A stretch of DNA of 64,000 nucleotides, taken from Dietzia aurantiaca (GTDB lineage Bacteria; Actinomycetota; Actinomycetes; Mycobacteriales; Mycobacteriaceae). Of the stretch, positions 52,231-61,020 are shown piece after piece (within the stretch, counting starts at the first letter, position 1; every line of letters starts with the position of its first letter). The translations under genes and the position numbers were made by a program. The notes under the pieces are model-generated. The model saw only the letters and a program-made list of their open reading frames with translations. It was not told the origin of the DNA and made no database searches. The DNA lies in the NCBI RefSeq assembly GCF_021033825.1, contig NZ_JAIFXZ010000003.1:62001-126000 (forward strand). Direction: 5' to 3'.

Positions 52231-52267
52231 CCCTGGCGCAGCGACCCCACCTAGCGCTGCGCCGGGG
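52231..52267 (+). terminator. Hairpin between flp and tadE (attenuator)
   Basis: Arms CCCTGGCGCAGCG and CGCTGCGCCGGGG pair over 13 positions with one mismatch and an 11-base loop. It begins 15 bp after the flp stop. It could end most transcripts after the pilin, or protect the pilin mRNA, and let a fraction continue into the assembly genes. Confidence 0.65.
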
Positions 52268-52329
52268 CCAGCAAAGTCCCTCCCCTCGTCCCGAATCCAC
52301 AAAACCCCTCTAACCCCTCAGGCGCCGCA

Positions 52330-52719
52330 ATGCTCACGCCCTCACGTGAGCGCGGGGCCACGGCCGTTGAGTTCGCGATTCTCCTGCCGATCCTGTTGTT
52401 GCTCGTCCTGGGCATCATGGAGTTCGGCAGGGCGTTTCACGTGCAGACGACGCTCTCCAATGCGGCGCGCGACGGCGTGCGTGTGATGGCACTGCAAGAC
52501 AACACCACAGCCGCGCGCTCGACGGCCAAGGCCTCCGCTCATGGTCTCCCCCTCACCGACGCGATGATCAGCGTCACCCCCACCACCTGTTCCTCCGATG
52601 CCGCCGCTCCCGGCATGGCGTCGGTGACCATCAGTTATCCGTTCTCGCCGGTCTCGGGCTTCCTGCCCATCGACGACCTCACCCTCACCGGCAAGGGGAC
52701 CATGCGATGCTTCGGTTAA
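52330..52719 (+). CDS. tadE: TadE-like pseudopilin
   Basis: 129 aa. The N-terminus SRERGATAVEFAILLPILLL is a class III prepilin signal: cleavage after G9, with E14 at +5. The hydrophobic helix is followed by GIMEFGRAFHVQTTLSNAAR and DGVRVMAL, the TadE family motif. Two cysteines in the C-terminal part (TTCSS and RCFG) could pair outside the cell. It would be processed by the prepilin peptidase at 59311-59976 and help form the pilus. Confidence 0.88.
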   Translation: MLTPSRERGATAVEFAILLPILLLLVLGIMEFGRAFHVQTTLSNAARDGVRVMALQDNTTAARSTAKASAHGLPLTDAMISVTPTTCSSDAAAPGMASVTISYPFSPVSGFLPIDDLTLTGKGTMRCFG

Positions 52720-53669
52720 ATGACGATCGAGGCGCGGCCGCGGTCATCATCGCGATCCTGATGGTGCCTCTCCTGGGGTTCGCTGCTATCTCCATCGACG
52801 TCGCAGCGATGCACGCCGAGAAGCAGCAGCTCCAGACCGGCGCGGATGCCGCCGCACTCGCGATCGCCCAGGACTGTGCCCGTGACACCTGCGGGTCGCC
52901 CCGGGTGACGGCGCAGACTCTTGCCACGGCGAACAGTAACTCGGGCAACGCCATTGCCACGCTGCCGACAGTTCCCACCGCGACAACCGGGCGCGTCACC
53001 GTGGAGAACTCCGCGGTACGGAAGCACTGGTTCGCACCGGTCCTGGGAGTCGATGAATCCGAGATCAATGTCCGCGCCAGCGCAAGCTGGGGCGCGCCCA
53101 TCGGCGGCACCGCGGCTTTGCCGCTCATTCTCACACTGTGCGAATTCAATCGCTACGCCGTCAACGGATTCCCGGCCGGAGTTGAACAAACGATCATCAC
53201 GACGCCGGCGGGAAATTGCCTGCAAACCGGCGCTGGGAACCAGCCACCACACTGGGTCCCAGGCGGCTTTGGCTGGCTGTCCCCCACCGCGCACAAGAGC
53301 TGTTACACCAAGACGCAGGTTGGGCAGAAGGCCACCAGCTCGCCAGGCAACAACATGAATCAGTGCGACATCTCGGCGATCAGGGACCGGACCATCCTGC
53401 TGCCACTGTTCGACTCGAGCAACCCGCTCAATTCCGGCGGAAATGGTGCCAACGCCTGGTACCGGGTCTACGGCTATGCGGCGTTTCACGTCACCGGGTA
53501 CTACTTCTCCGGACAGAGCTGGGATGGCGGCAAGAGCGCCCCGTGTCGTGGGAACGAGCGCTGCATCCGCGGCTATTTCACCACGATGGTCCACACCGAC
53601 CCCAACTTCGACTACGGCCCCGGCGCACCCAACCTGGGCGCCGCAGCCGTGTTCCTTCTACCCGATTAG
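52707..53669 (+). CDS. TadG-like pilus-associated protein
   Basis: 320 aa. The N-terminal Tad domain is DDRGAAAVIIAILMVPLLGF followed by AAISIDVAAMHAEKQQLQTG and ADAAALA. It lacks a glutamate at +5, so it is probably a membrane anchor and not a processed pseudopilin. The remaining 250 residues have no recognised domain, are rich in aromatic residues and Asn/Gly, and carry several cysteines (for example CARDTCG, KSCYTKT, PCRGNERC), suggesting a disulfide-bonded surface domain. It overlaps tadE by 13 bp. Confidence 0.82.
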   Translation: MLRLNDDRGAAAVIIAILMVPLLGFAAISIDVAAMHAEKQQLQTGADAAALAIAQDCARDTCGSPRVTAQTLATANSNSGNAIATLPTVPTATTGRVTVENSAVRKHWFAPVLGVDESEINVRASASWGAPIGGTAALPLILTLCEFNRYAVNGFPAGVEQTIITTPAGNCLQTGAGNQPPHWVPGGFGWLSPTAHKSCYTKTQVGQKATSSPGNNMNQCDISAIRDRTILLPLFDSSNPLNSGGNGANAWYRVYGYAAFHVTGYYFSGQSWDGGKSAPCRGNERCIRGYFTTMVHTDPNFDYGPGAPNLGAAAVFLLPD

Positions 53670-53679
53670 CGAGTTCCCC

Positions 53680-54447
53680 ATGAGTCGTCGCCTCATCGCA
53701 GGCCTGGCCGCCGGGCTGGTGGCCCTCCTCGGCGCCGTCCTTCTCATCACCTACGTCAATGCGGCGGATGAGCGGGCGATGGCCAATCTGGATCCGGTCG
53801 AGGTCCTGGTCGCTTCGGCGCCCATCGTTCAGGGCACCCCAGCCGAGGATCTGGCCACGCTGGTCGCGGTCGAGGAGATCCCGTCCGCCGCGGTCGGCCC
53901 GGCCCCGGTGCGGTCGCTGGCCGAGCTGGAAGGAATGGTCGCGGCCACCGACATCCAGGTCGGCGAGCAGCTCCTCGCCGGGCGCTTCGCCAGCCCCCTC
54001 GACATGCAGAAATTCGGAGGCATCCCCGTCCCCGAGGGCCTGCACCAGGTCACCGTTCCTCTGGATTCTGCACGGGTAGTCGGAGGAACTATCACCCCCG
54101 GAGACCTCGTCGGCGTTTTCGCCTCGTTTGATTTTGAGCCCCCTGTGACTCACCTCGTGCTGGACAAGATCCTGGTCACCCGCGTTCAGGGCGGCCTGAA
54201 CCCATCGACCAACAGCTCCTCGAGTTCAAACGGAACTGACGACGAGGCCAGCACCTCCGCAAGCGACGATCCCTCCGCCGCCCCCGTCCATGATGGCGGT
54301 GCCATGGTGACCCTCGCAGTCCCTGCCCGCGCTGCCGAGACCATCGTGTTCGGGGCTGAGCACGGAACTATCTGGCTCTCCATCGTCGATCCTGAAGCGC
54401 CCGCTGACGGAATCCGCATCGTCGACCCAGGGAACGTGTACGAATGA
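53680..54447 (+). CDS. cpaB: CpaB/RcpC-like pilus assembly protein
   Basis: 255 aa. One N-terminal membrane helix (IAGLAAGLVALLGAVLLITY) is followed by a SAF domain: VEVLVASAPIVQGTPAEDL, then the strand-loop VGEQLLAGRFASP. The RcpC/CpaB domain includes LHQVTVPLDSARVVGGTITP and GDLVGVFASF. A Ser/Asn/Asp-rich linker (about residues 176-205) interrupts it. In diderms CpaB helps the secretin; here it probably supports the pilus through the envelope. ATGA overlap with cpaE. Confidence 0.87.
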   Translation: MSRRLIAGLAAGLVALLGAVLLITYVNAADERAMANLDPVEVLVASAPIVQGTPAEDLATLVAVEEIPSAAVGPAPVRSLAELEGMVAATDIQVGEQLLAGRFASPLDMQKFGGIPVPEGLHQVTVPLDSARVVGGTITPGDLVGVFASFDFEPPVTHLVLDKILVTRVQGGLNPSTNSSSSSNGTDDEASTSASDDPSAAPVHDGGAMVTLAVPARAAETIVFGAEHGTIWLSIVDPEAPADGIRIVDPGNVYE

Positions 54448-55784
54448 ACCGCCTCCTCCTCATCTCCGATTCCCCGGATCTCGGCGGTCACGTCGCCGAT
54501 GCGATCCAGGCGCAGATCGCGCTGATCAGCGGCCTCGAGGTCCCCACCGGCCCCTCGCAGCTGTTCCAGCAGCTGGGCCCCGGCGCGCCGATCCCCCTGG
54601 TGGTCGTGATCGACACCGCCAGCCGCGAGGACGAGGCGCTCGGGCTCTCGGCCCGCCTGTCAGCGGAGTGCCCCGGGATGGCCGTGGTGCTGCTCAGCGA
54701 GCAGCCCGACGCCTTTGCCCTGTCCGCTCTGCGGGCCGGCGCCTGCGACGTGGTGCACCCCCACACCCCCCTCGAGGAACTCGGCCGGGTACTCCACCGC
54801 GCCGCGCAGGTCGCCCAGTCCTCCGCTTCTGCCCAGCCAGTCCCCGGCGACCCCGCGATCAGCGGAAACGCCGACGCCCGCGGGCGGGTCATCAGCGTCC
54901 TGTCACCCAAGGGCGGCGTGGGCAAGACGACCGTGGCCACCAACCTCGCCGTGGGTTTGGCCCGCTCCGCGCCGCTGTCGACCGTCCTGGTGGACCTGGA
55001 CGTGCAGTTCGGCGACGTGGCCAGCGCCCTCAACATGCACCCCGACCACACCCTCCTCGACGTGACCCGTGGCCCGGCCGCGCGGGACTCGATGGTCCTC
55101 AAGACCTTCCTCACCCAGCACGAGACCGGCCTCTACGCGGTATGCGGCCCGACAAACCCTGCCGACGCCGACGCCATCACCCCCGCCGACGTCGCCCGCC
55201 TGCTCGAGACCCTGGCCGCCGAGTTCCGCTACGTGGTGGTGGATACCGCCCCCGGCCTGGGCGAGCACGCCCTCGCCGCACTGGACCACACCAATGACCT
55301 CGTGATCATGACCAGCCTCGACGTGCCCGGCGTGCGCGGACTCCGCAAGGAGCTCGATATCCTGCGCGACCTCGGCCTGGGCTTCGATCGCCGCCATGTG
55401 GTGATCAACTTCGCCGACACCCACAGCGGACTCACCAAGGCAGACGTCGAGGCCACCATCAACGCCGGCGTCGACCTGGTCCTGCCCCGCAGTCGCCCCA
55501 CCGCCGCGTCGGTCAACCAGGGCGTGCCCATGCTGCAGAGCGAGGTCCGCGACCCGATGACCAAGAAACTCCGCACGCTCGTCGAGCGCTTCGTCCCGGC
55601 GCCCGCGCCCGCCGGCGCACCGGGCACGCCCGCCGCCCACAGCACCGTCGCACCGGGCGGCGCCACCACGAACACCGGCCGCACCAGCCGCTTCGCCCTT
55701 CCGGGCCTGAAGTCCGGCCGCGACCAGAACCAGAGCACCGAGGGCGGCCGCCACCGCTTCCTCCGTAAGAGAGTCGAACGATGA
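54444..55784 (+). CDS. cpaE: CpaE/TadZ-like ParA-family ATPase
   Basis: 446 aa. An atypical receiver-like domain fills about residues 1-125; the phosphoacceptor region is degenerate (VVVIDTAS). The MinD/ParA ATPase begins at about 150 with the deviant Walker A SPKGGVGKTTVATNLA, then VLVDLDVQFGDVA and VVVDTAPGLGEHAL. It localises the Tad machine at a cell site. The C-terminal 60 residues are Ala/Pro/Gly-rich and basic. Coupled by ATGA overlaps on both sides. Confidence 0.9.
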   Translation: MNRLLLISDSPDLGGHVADAIQAQIALISGLEVPTGPSQLFQQLGPGAPIPLVVVIDTASREDEALGLSARLSAECPGMAVVLLSEQPDAFALSALRAGACDVVHPHTPLEELGRVLHRAAQVAQSSASAQPVPGDPAISGNADARGRVISVLSPKGGVGKTTVATNLAVGLARSAPLSTVLVDLDVQFGDVASALNMHPDHTLLDVTRGPAARDSMVLKTFLTQHETGLYAVCGPTNPADADAITPADVARLLETLAAEFRYVVVDTAPGLGEHALAALDHTNDLVIMTSLDVPGVRGLRKELDILRDLGLGFDRRHVVINFADTHSGLTKADVEATINAGVDLVLPRSRPTAASVNQGVPMLQSEVRDPMTKKLRTLVERFVPAPAPAGAPGTPAAHSTVAPGGATTNTGRTSRFALPGLKSGRDQNQSTEGGRHRFLRKRVER

Positions 55785-57298
55785 GCCTCACCGAGCGCCT
55801 GCGTGCCGCCCGCGGCGAACACCCCGGCGACGTCGTCGTCGACGCCACCGCGCCGACCACCGCCGTGGCGCCGGACGTCGCGGCCACCGTTCCCACCGCG
55901 GCGTCCGTGCCGACCACCGCAACGATGACCACGACGACGACGCCGTCGACCGCCGCCCCCACACCGGCACCATCGCAGTCGCCGGAGGGCACAGATCCCG
56001 CCGCCACCGACGCCCTGGCCACGCTCAAGGAGAACGCCGCCCACGCCCTGTTCGAGCGGATCGGCGCCCGCCTGAACAACCCCGCGCTCACCGAGGAGCA
56101 GCTGCACACCATGGTGCGCAGCGAGCTCAACAAGGTGGTCGAGGAACAGACCGTGCCGCTGACCAGCGACCAGCGCAAGCGCCTCATGATCGACGTCCAG
56201 GCCGACGTGCTGGGCCACGGACCGCTCGAGAAGCTGCTCGAGGACCCGGACGTCACCGAAATCATGGTCAACGGGCCCGACATGATCTACGTCGAGCGCG
56301 CCGGCCAGATCACCCGCAGTCGCGAGCGCTTCACCTCCGAGGAGCACCTGCGGCAGGTCATCGAGCGGATCGTCTCCCGCATCGGCCGCCGCATCGACGA
56401 GTCCTCGCCGCTCGTGGACGCGCGCCTGGCCGACGGCTCCCGCGTCAACGCCGTGATCCCGCCGCTCGCCGTCAACGGCTCCTCGCTGACCATCCGAAAG
56501 TTCTCGCGTGACCCGTTCCAGGTCCACGACCTCATCGGCTTCGGCACGCTGACGCCCGAGATGGCCGAACTGCTGCGGGCCTGTGTGCAGGCGCGGCTGA
56601 ACATCATCGTTTCTGGCGGCACGGGTACCGGTAAGACCACGCTGCTCAATGTGCTGTCCTCGTTCATCCCGGAGGGCGAGCGGATCGTGACCATCGAGGA
56701 CGCGGTCGAGCTGCAGCTGCAGCAGGACCACGTGGTGCGGCTCGAGTCCCGCCCGGCGAACATCGAGGGCAAGGGCGAGATCAGTATCCGCGACCTCGTC
56801 CGCAACTCCCTGCGTATGCGGCCCGACCGCATCGTGGTGGGCGAGGTCCGCGGCGGTGAGACCCTCGACATGCTCCAGGCCATGAACACCGGCCACGACG
56901 GCTCGCTGTCCACCGTGCACGCCAACTCCCCGCGCGACGCCATCGCCCGACTCGAGACCCTCGTGCTCATGGCCGGCATGGACCTGCCGCTGCGGGCCAT
57001 CCGCGAGCAGATCGCCTCCGCCGTGGACGTGATCATCCAGCTCACCCGCCTGCGCGACGGCACACGCCGCGTCACCGCCGTCACCGAGGTCCAGGGCATG
57101 GAGGGACAGACCGTCACCCTGCAGGACGCCTTCCTGTTCGACTACTCCGCGGGCATCGGGCCCGACGGCAGGTTCCTCGGAAAGCCCCTCGCCACCGGCG
57201 TGCGGCCCCGCTTCACCGACCGGTTCAACGAGCTCGGCATCACCCTCTCGCCGCGGGTGTTCGGCGCCACCACCGACAACCCGGGAGGCATCCGATGA
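55781..57298 (+). CDS. cpaF: CpaF/TadA secretion ATPase
   Basis: 505 aa. The hexameric motor of pilus extension. After a Thr/Ala/Pro-rich tail (about residues 20-75), the N-terminal domain contains LGHGPLEKLLEDPDVTEIMV. The ATPase has Walker A SGGTGTGKTTLLNVL near residue 280, the Asp box ERIVTIEDAVELQLQQ, Walker B MRPDRIVVGEVRGGETLDML and the His box GHDGSLSTVHANSP. Coupled by ATGA overlaps with cpaE and tadB. Confidence 0.94.
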   Translation: MSLTERLRAARGEHPGDVVVDATAPTTAVAPDVAATVPTAASVPTTATMTTTTTPSTAAPTPAPSQSPEGTDPAATDALATLKENAAHALFERIGARLNNPALTEEQLHTMVRSELNKVVEEQTVPLTSDQRKRLMIDVQADVLGHGPLEKLLEDPDVTEIMVNGPDMIYVERAGQITRSRERFTSEEHLRQVIERIVSRIGRRIDESSPLVDARLADGSRVNAVIPPLAVNGSSLTIRKFSRDPFQVHDLIGFGTLTPEMAELLRACVQARLNIIVSGGTGTGKTTLLNVLSSFIPEGERIVTIEDAVELQLQQDHVVRLESRPANIEGKGEISIRDLVRNSLRMRPDRIVVGEVRGGETLDMLQAMNTGHDGSLSTVHANSPRDAIARLETLVLMAGMDLPLRAIREQIASAVDVIIQLTRLRDGTRRVTAVTEVQGMEGQTVTLQDAFLFDYSAGIGPDGRFLGKPLATGVRPRFTDRFNELGITLSPRVFGATTDNPGGIR

Positions 57299-58236
57299 AC
57301 ACCGCGTTGACCGCCGGCGGGATCGGCGTGCTCGCCCTGACCCTGGCGCTGCTGGTGGGCACCTATCTCGTGCTCTCGCCCGCGCCCGGCAACATCCCCC
57401 GCGACCGCCGCAGGCCCGGCGTCTCCGCCGGCCCGGGAGCCCTCTCCCGTCTCGCGACAGCAGCCACCGAGGCGATCGACAAGATCCTGAGCAAGCGCGG
57501 GGCCCCCGGAGCCGGCGCGCTCGAACAAGCGGGTGTCCGCATGCGGCTCCAGGACTACGTCTTTCTCGTCGTCGTCGCCACCCTCGTCGCCTTCGCGGCA
57601 GGCCTCGTGGCCTCCGGACCGCTCTTCGGCATCTTCCTCGTGATACTCACGCCGATCGGCGCGGTCGGACTGCTGAAGATCCTCGCCGCGCGGCGGCGTG
57701 CCGCCTTCGCGGACCAGCTCGACGACTCGCTGCAGCTCATGGCCTCCAGCCTGCGCGCCGGGCACAGCCTCCTCCAGGCGCTCGCCTCCGTCGCCCGCGA
57801 GGCCGAGGAGCCCACCTCCGAGGAGTTCGCGCGCATCATCAACGAAACCCGCGTCGGCCGCGACCTCGGCCCCGCACTCGAGGAGACCGCCGGCCGAATG
57901 GGCAGCCAGGACTTCGTCTGGGTCACCCAGGCCATCGCCATCAACCGCGAGGTCGGCGGCAACCTGGCCGAGGTGCTCGACGGCGTCGGCCAGACCATCC
58001 GCGAGCGCAACCAGATCCGGCGGCAGGTCAAGGCACTGGCCGCCGAGGGCAAGCTCTCGGCCTACGTACTCATGGCGCTGCCGTTCGGCATCGGCGGGTT
58101 CCTGTTCATCTCCAACCCGTCGTACATCGGCACCCTCACCGAGAGCCCGCTCGGGTGGGGGATGATCGGCGCCGGTGTGGTGATGCTGATCGTCGGCGGA
58201 TTCTGGTTGTCCAAGGTCGTCAGCATCAAGTTCTAG
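57295..58236 (+). CDS. tadB: TadB inner-membrane platform protein
   Basis: 313 aa, T2SSF domain. A first helix lies at residues 8-28, a helix pair near 85-118, then the cytoplasmic helical domain DDSLQLMASSLRAGHSLLQA and a final helix pair near 255-310 around FGIGGFLFISNPSYIGTLTE. With TadC it forms the platform that CpaF turns or pushes. Overlaps cpaF by ATGA. A pyrimidine-rich gap of 116 bp follows, with no visible signal. Confidence 0.9.
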   Translation: MNTALTAGGIGVLALTLALLVGTYLVLSPAPGNIPRDRRRPGVSAGPGALSRLATAATEAIDKILSKRGAPGAGALEQAGVRMRLQDYVFLVVVATLVAFAAGLVASGPLFGIFLVILTPIGAVGLLKILAARRRAAFADQLDDSLQLMASSLRAGHSLLQALASVAREAEEPTSEEFARIINETRVGRDLGPALEETAGRMGSQDFVWVTQAIAINREVGGNLAEVLDGVGQTIRERNQIRRQVKALAAEGKLSAYVLMALPFGIGGFLFISNPSYIGTLTESPLGWGMIGAGVVMLIVGGFWLSKVVSIKF

Positions 58237-58352
58237 AGGTGCCGGGCGTCCCCTCCGCCCGCCCCTCGACCGTCGTACCCCGCCCGTCCCTCGCACAGCC
58301 CCCTCCCGCCCCGCGCCCCTCGAGCGCGTCACACAGATAAGGAGCACCCCGG

Positions 58353-59255
58353 ATGTCGCTGACCGCCGCATTCGCCGTGTTCGTCCTCACGGTCTCGGTG
58401 TTCCTACTGGCCTACGTCGTGTTCACCGGCCGCGACACCGCGCGCGCCCGCACCCTCGACAACCTGCGCAGCGGATTCGACGACGGCTACGCAGCCGCGC
58501 CCGCCCTCGACGCTGCCGATGACGACGCCTCCGGCAGCTCCGTGGTGGCGCTCGCCCGTCGGCTCACACCTGCCCGCACCGTCCAGCGGCTCGAGCGGCT
58601 CATCCTCCGCGCCGGTCGACCCGACGGCTGGACCATCGACCGGCTGCTCGTGCTCAAGATCGCCGCGCCGCTGCTCGTGGTGGTGCTCGGCCTGCTTCTG
58701 GTCAGCACCAACCCGGCGCCGCTTCTGATCCTGCTCATGCTGGGCACCGCGGTGGTCTGCTACTTCCTGCCCGAACTGCTGCTCAAGAGCCGCAGCCAGG
58801 AGCGCAACGAGGAGATCGCGCTCGAGCTCGCCGACACGCTCGACCAGATGACCATCGCCGTGGAGGCCGGACTCGGATTCGACTCCGCCATGGCCCGCGC
58901 CGGACGCAACGGCACCGGGCCGCTCGCCCAGGAGCTCATCCGGACCCTGCAGGAGATCCAGGTGGGCCAGCTGCGCCGGACCGCGTACGAGCAGCTCGCC
59001 CAGCGCACCGACGTGCCCGACCTCCGCCGCTTCGTCCGCGCCCTCATCCAGGCCGACGCCTACGGCATCTCCGTGGCCGACGTGCTGCGCACGCAGGCCG
59101 CCGAGCTGCGGCTCAAGCGGCGGCAGCGGGCCGAGGAGAAGGCGCAGCAGGTTCCGGTGAAGGTGATCTTCCCCCTCCTGGTGTGCATCCTGCCCGTACT
59201 GTTCATCGTGCTGCTCGGACCGACCGTGATCAACATGATGGAGGCGTTCTCCTGA
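58353..59255 (+). CDS. tadC: TadC inner-membrane platform protein
   Basis: 300 aa, T2SSF domain. The helical core ELADTLDQMTIAVEAGLGFD then SAMARAGRNGTGPLAQELIR is near residues 158-200, and QRTDVPDLRRFVRALIQADA is the second half. There are helices at 4-24, 108-142 and 268-296. The pair TadB/TadC is standard for Tad systems. TAAGGAG precedes ATG 58353. Confidence 0.9.
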   Translation: MSLTAAFAVFVLTVSVFLLAYVVFTGRDTARARTLDNLRSGFDDGYAAAPALDAADDDASGSSVVALARRLTPARTVQRLERLILRAGRPDGWTIDRLLVLKIAAPLLVVVLGLLLVSTNPAPLLILLMLGTAVVCYFLPELLLKSRSQERNEEIALELADTLDQMTIAVEAGLGFDSAMARAGRNGTGPLAQELIRTLQEIQVGQLRRTAYEQLAQRTDVPDLRRFVRALIQADAYGISVADVLRTQAAELRLKRRQRAEEKAQQVPVKVIFPLLVCILPVLFIVLLGPTVINMMEAFS

Positions 59256-59310
59256 CCGTGCGTTCTCATCTCCAGCTCGTACTGCTGCCCTGCGCTGATC
59301 GGCTGCCGTC

Positions 59311-59976
59311 ATGCTGTTCGTGATCGCCGTCGCGTCCGGGCTCGTGTGCGCGGTGACCGCGGCCGCGCTCGGCCGGTGGATGCGTGACCTCGCCGACTCC
59401 GACTCGCGCTGGCTACGTATCGGGCTGCACGTCGTACTCGCCGCCGGCGGCGGCTTCGGGGCCGCCTACATCGCGCGGGGCTGGGCTGATCTCGCGACGT
59501 TCGCCGCGCTCGCCGTGGCCTGCGCGCTGCTGGTGACGATCGACCTGGCCGTCTTCCGGCTGCCGGACAAGATCGTGCTCCCGATGTACCCGGTGGTGTT
59601 CGGCGGGCTACTCGTGGCGGCCGCGGTCTCTAACGAGTGGGGCTCTTTCGGCCGGGCCGCCGCCGCTGCCGCTGTGCTGCTGGCCTTCTACTTCATTCTG
59701 GCGCTGATCAACCCCTCCGGGATGGGGCTGGGCGACGTCAAACTGTCCGGGCTGCTGGGCGCGTTCCTCGGCTGGTTGGGCTGGCCTGCCGTGATGGCGG
59801 GCACGCTGGCCGCGTTCGTCATCAACGCCGCCGTGGCACTGGTGCTGCTGGCCGCGCGGCGGGTGGGCGCCAAGAGCGGGATCGCCTTCGGCCCGGCCAT
59901 GGTGATCGGCGCGGTGCTGGGCGCCGCCTACTTCGCGGTGCGCTCCGGCGGGGCGGCCTTGCTGGGTGCGGCCTGA
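59311..59976 (+). CDS. Prepilin peptidase (A24 family, TadV/CpaA-like)
   Basis: 221 aa with about six to seven membrane helices. The two catalytic aspartates are D78 in LLVTIDLAVFRLPDK and D142 in SGMGLGDVKLSGLLGAFLGW, the GxGD motif. The N-terminal methylase domain of larger PilD enzymes is absent, as in TadV. It would process Flp and TadE. Last gene of the Tad locus, 55 bp after tadC. Confidence 0.92.
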   Translation: MLFVIAVASGLVCAVTAAALGRWMRDLADSDSRWLRIGLHVVLAAGGGFGAAYIARGWADLATFAALAVACALLVTIDLAVFRLPDKIVLPMYPVVFGGLLVAAAVSNEWGSFGRAAAAAAVLLAFYFILALINPSGMGLGDVKLSGLLGAFLGWLGWPAVMAGTLAAFVINAAVALVLLAARRVGAKSGIAFGPAMVIGAVLGAAYFAVRSGGAALLGAA

Positions 59977-60018
59977 GCGGGGTGCCTGGCCTGGTCGCGG
60001 TGACGGGCGCTGCTGCGC

Positions 60019-60864
60019 CTATGCGCTCGAGCGCGAGCGCGCTGTCACGTTCGCGGCGACGGCGATGAACAGCACCACGACCACCGCGAGTACGGCGGTC
60101 CACACCAGTTCGGGCGATTCGAAGGCCCCCTCGGTGCGTCCAACCGAGACCCAGGCCAGGCCCCAGCTCGTGGCCAGGGCGGGAGCGATCCGTCCGCCGC
60201 TGAGCAGGGCGGTAGCGATGCCTATCCCGGCGGCCACCACGATGCCCACCACGCCGAGTTGGATTCGTGTGAAGATGTCGATCCCGGCGTCGGCGAGCCA
60301 CGCATAAGTGTTGGCCAGGAACGCCACAGACACCCAGCCCAGGTAGAGCCCGAACGTCCAGTCGGCCACCACCTTCTCGACGATCCCGCCGGTACGCGGC
60401 GCTCCGAGGAGGAACATCAGGCGGATGATCACGGCCAGCAACACCACGATCACCAGCACGGAGACCGCCAGCCAGCCGAGCTGAACGGTCCATATCCAGA
60501 GCGGGTTGAGCACCGCGGAAGCCAACGCCCACGGTCTGACCGCCTCCTGCCGCGGCGAACGCCGGGCGGTGGGGGTGAGCTGCCAGATCGCGTAGGCGGC
60601 CAGGCCCAGGTAGATTACGCTCCAGATGCTGAATGCCGTGCCCGCCGGGGCGATCGGTGTGGCGTCGGCGGACAGCGCTCCGCCGGCGGCCTCGTTGATC
60701 GGGGTGCCGCCCAGTGCGCCACTGCCGATGAAAGCGGCCACAATCGCGGCGGCGACCCCCAGCAGGGTCACGATCGGCAGGAACCAGCCTGTTGCCGCGG
60801 AGGGGACCCCGCCGGGGTGGGTCGAGGTTCTGTCGGACGCGGGAGTGCTTCTCTGTGACCTCAT
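60019..60864 (-). CDS. TspO/MBR-related membrane protein
   Basis: 281 aa. About seven helices with tryptophan-rich segments: TAFSIWSVIYLGLAAYAIWQ near residue 75, LNPLWIWTVQLGWLAVSVLV near 120 and DWTFGLYLGWVSVAFLANTY near 168. This pattern matches the extended tryptophan-rich sensory protein group, of which TspO is the short form. A transport or sensing role for porphyrin-like ligands is a family guess. Convergent with the prepilin peptidase gene. Confidence 0.65.
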   Translation of the reverse strand: MRSQRSTPASDRTSTHPGGVPSAATGWFLPIVTLLGVAAAIVAAFIGSGALGGTPINEAAGGALSADATPIAPAGTAFSIWSVIYLGLAAYAIWQLTPTARRSPRQEAVRPWALASAVLNPLWIWTVQLGWLAVSVLVIVVLLAVIIRLMFLLGAPRTGGIVEKVVADWTFGLYLGWVSVAFLANTYAWLADAGIDIFTRIQLGVVGIVVAAGIGIATALLSGGRIAPALATSWGLAWVSVGRTEGAFESPELVWTAVLAVVVVLFIAVAANVTARSRSSA

Positions 60865-61020
60865 GGCCCCACCAAACCACGAAGAGGCACTGGACGGAAC
60901 CGTGACCAGGTGTCGAGGTCGTTCACGGTGCAGTGGCCGGGCCGAAGCCGTTGGCTCTGCCTGTGAACACAGCGGCGCTGTTACACCACCGGCCTTGCGC
61001 TACGCCCTCATGATGGACAC

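Noticed and set aside
53824-53837. A half-copy of the 47-bp palindrome (GTTCAGGGCACCCCAG) inside cpaB
   Set aside because: Only part of one arm is present, with no partner arm, and it encodes the normal SAF-domain sequence IVQGTPAED. Coincidence is enough.
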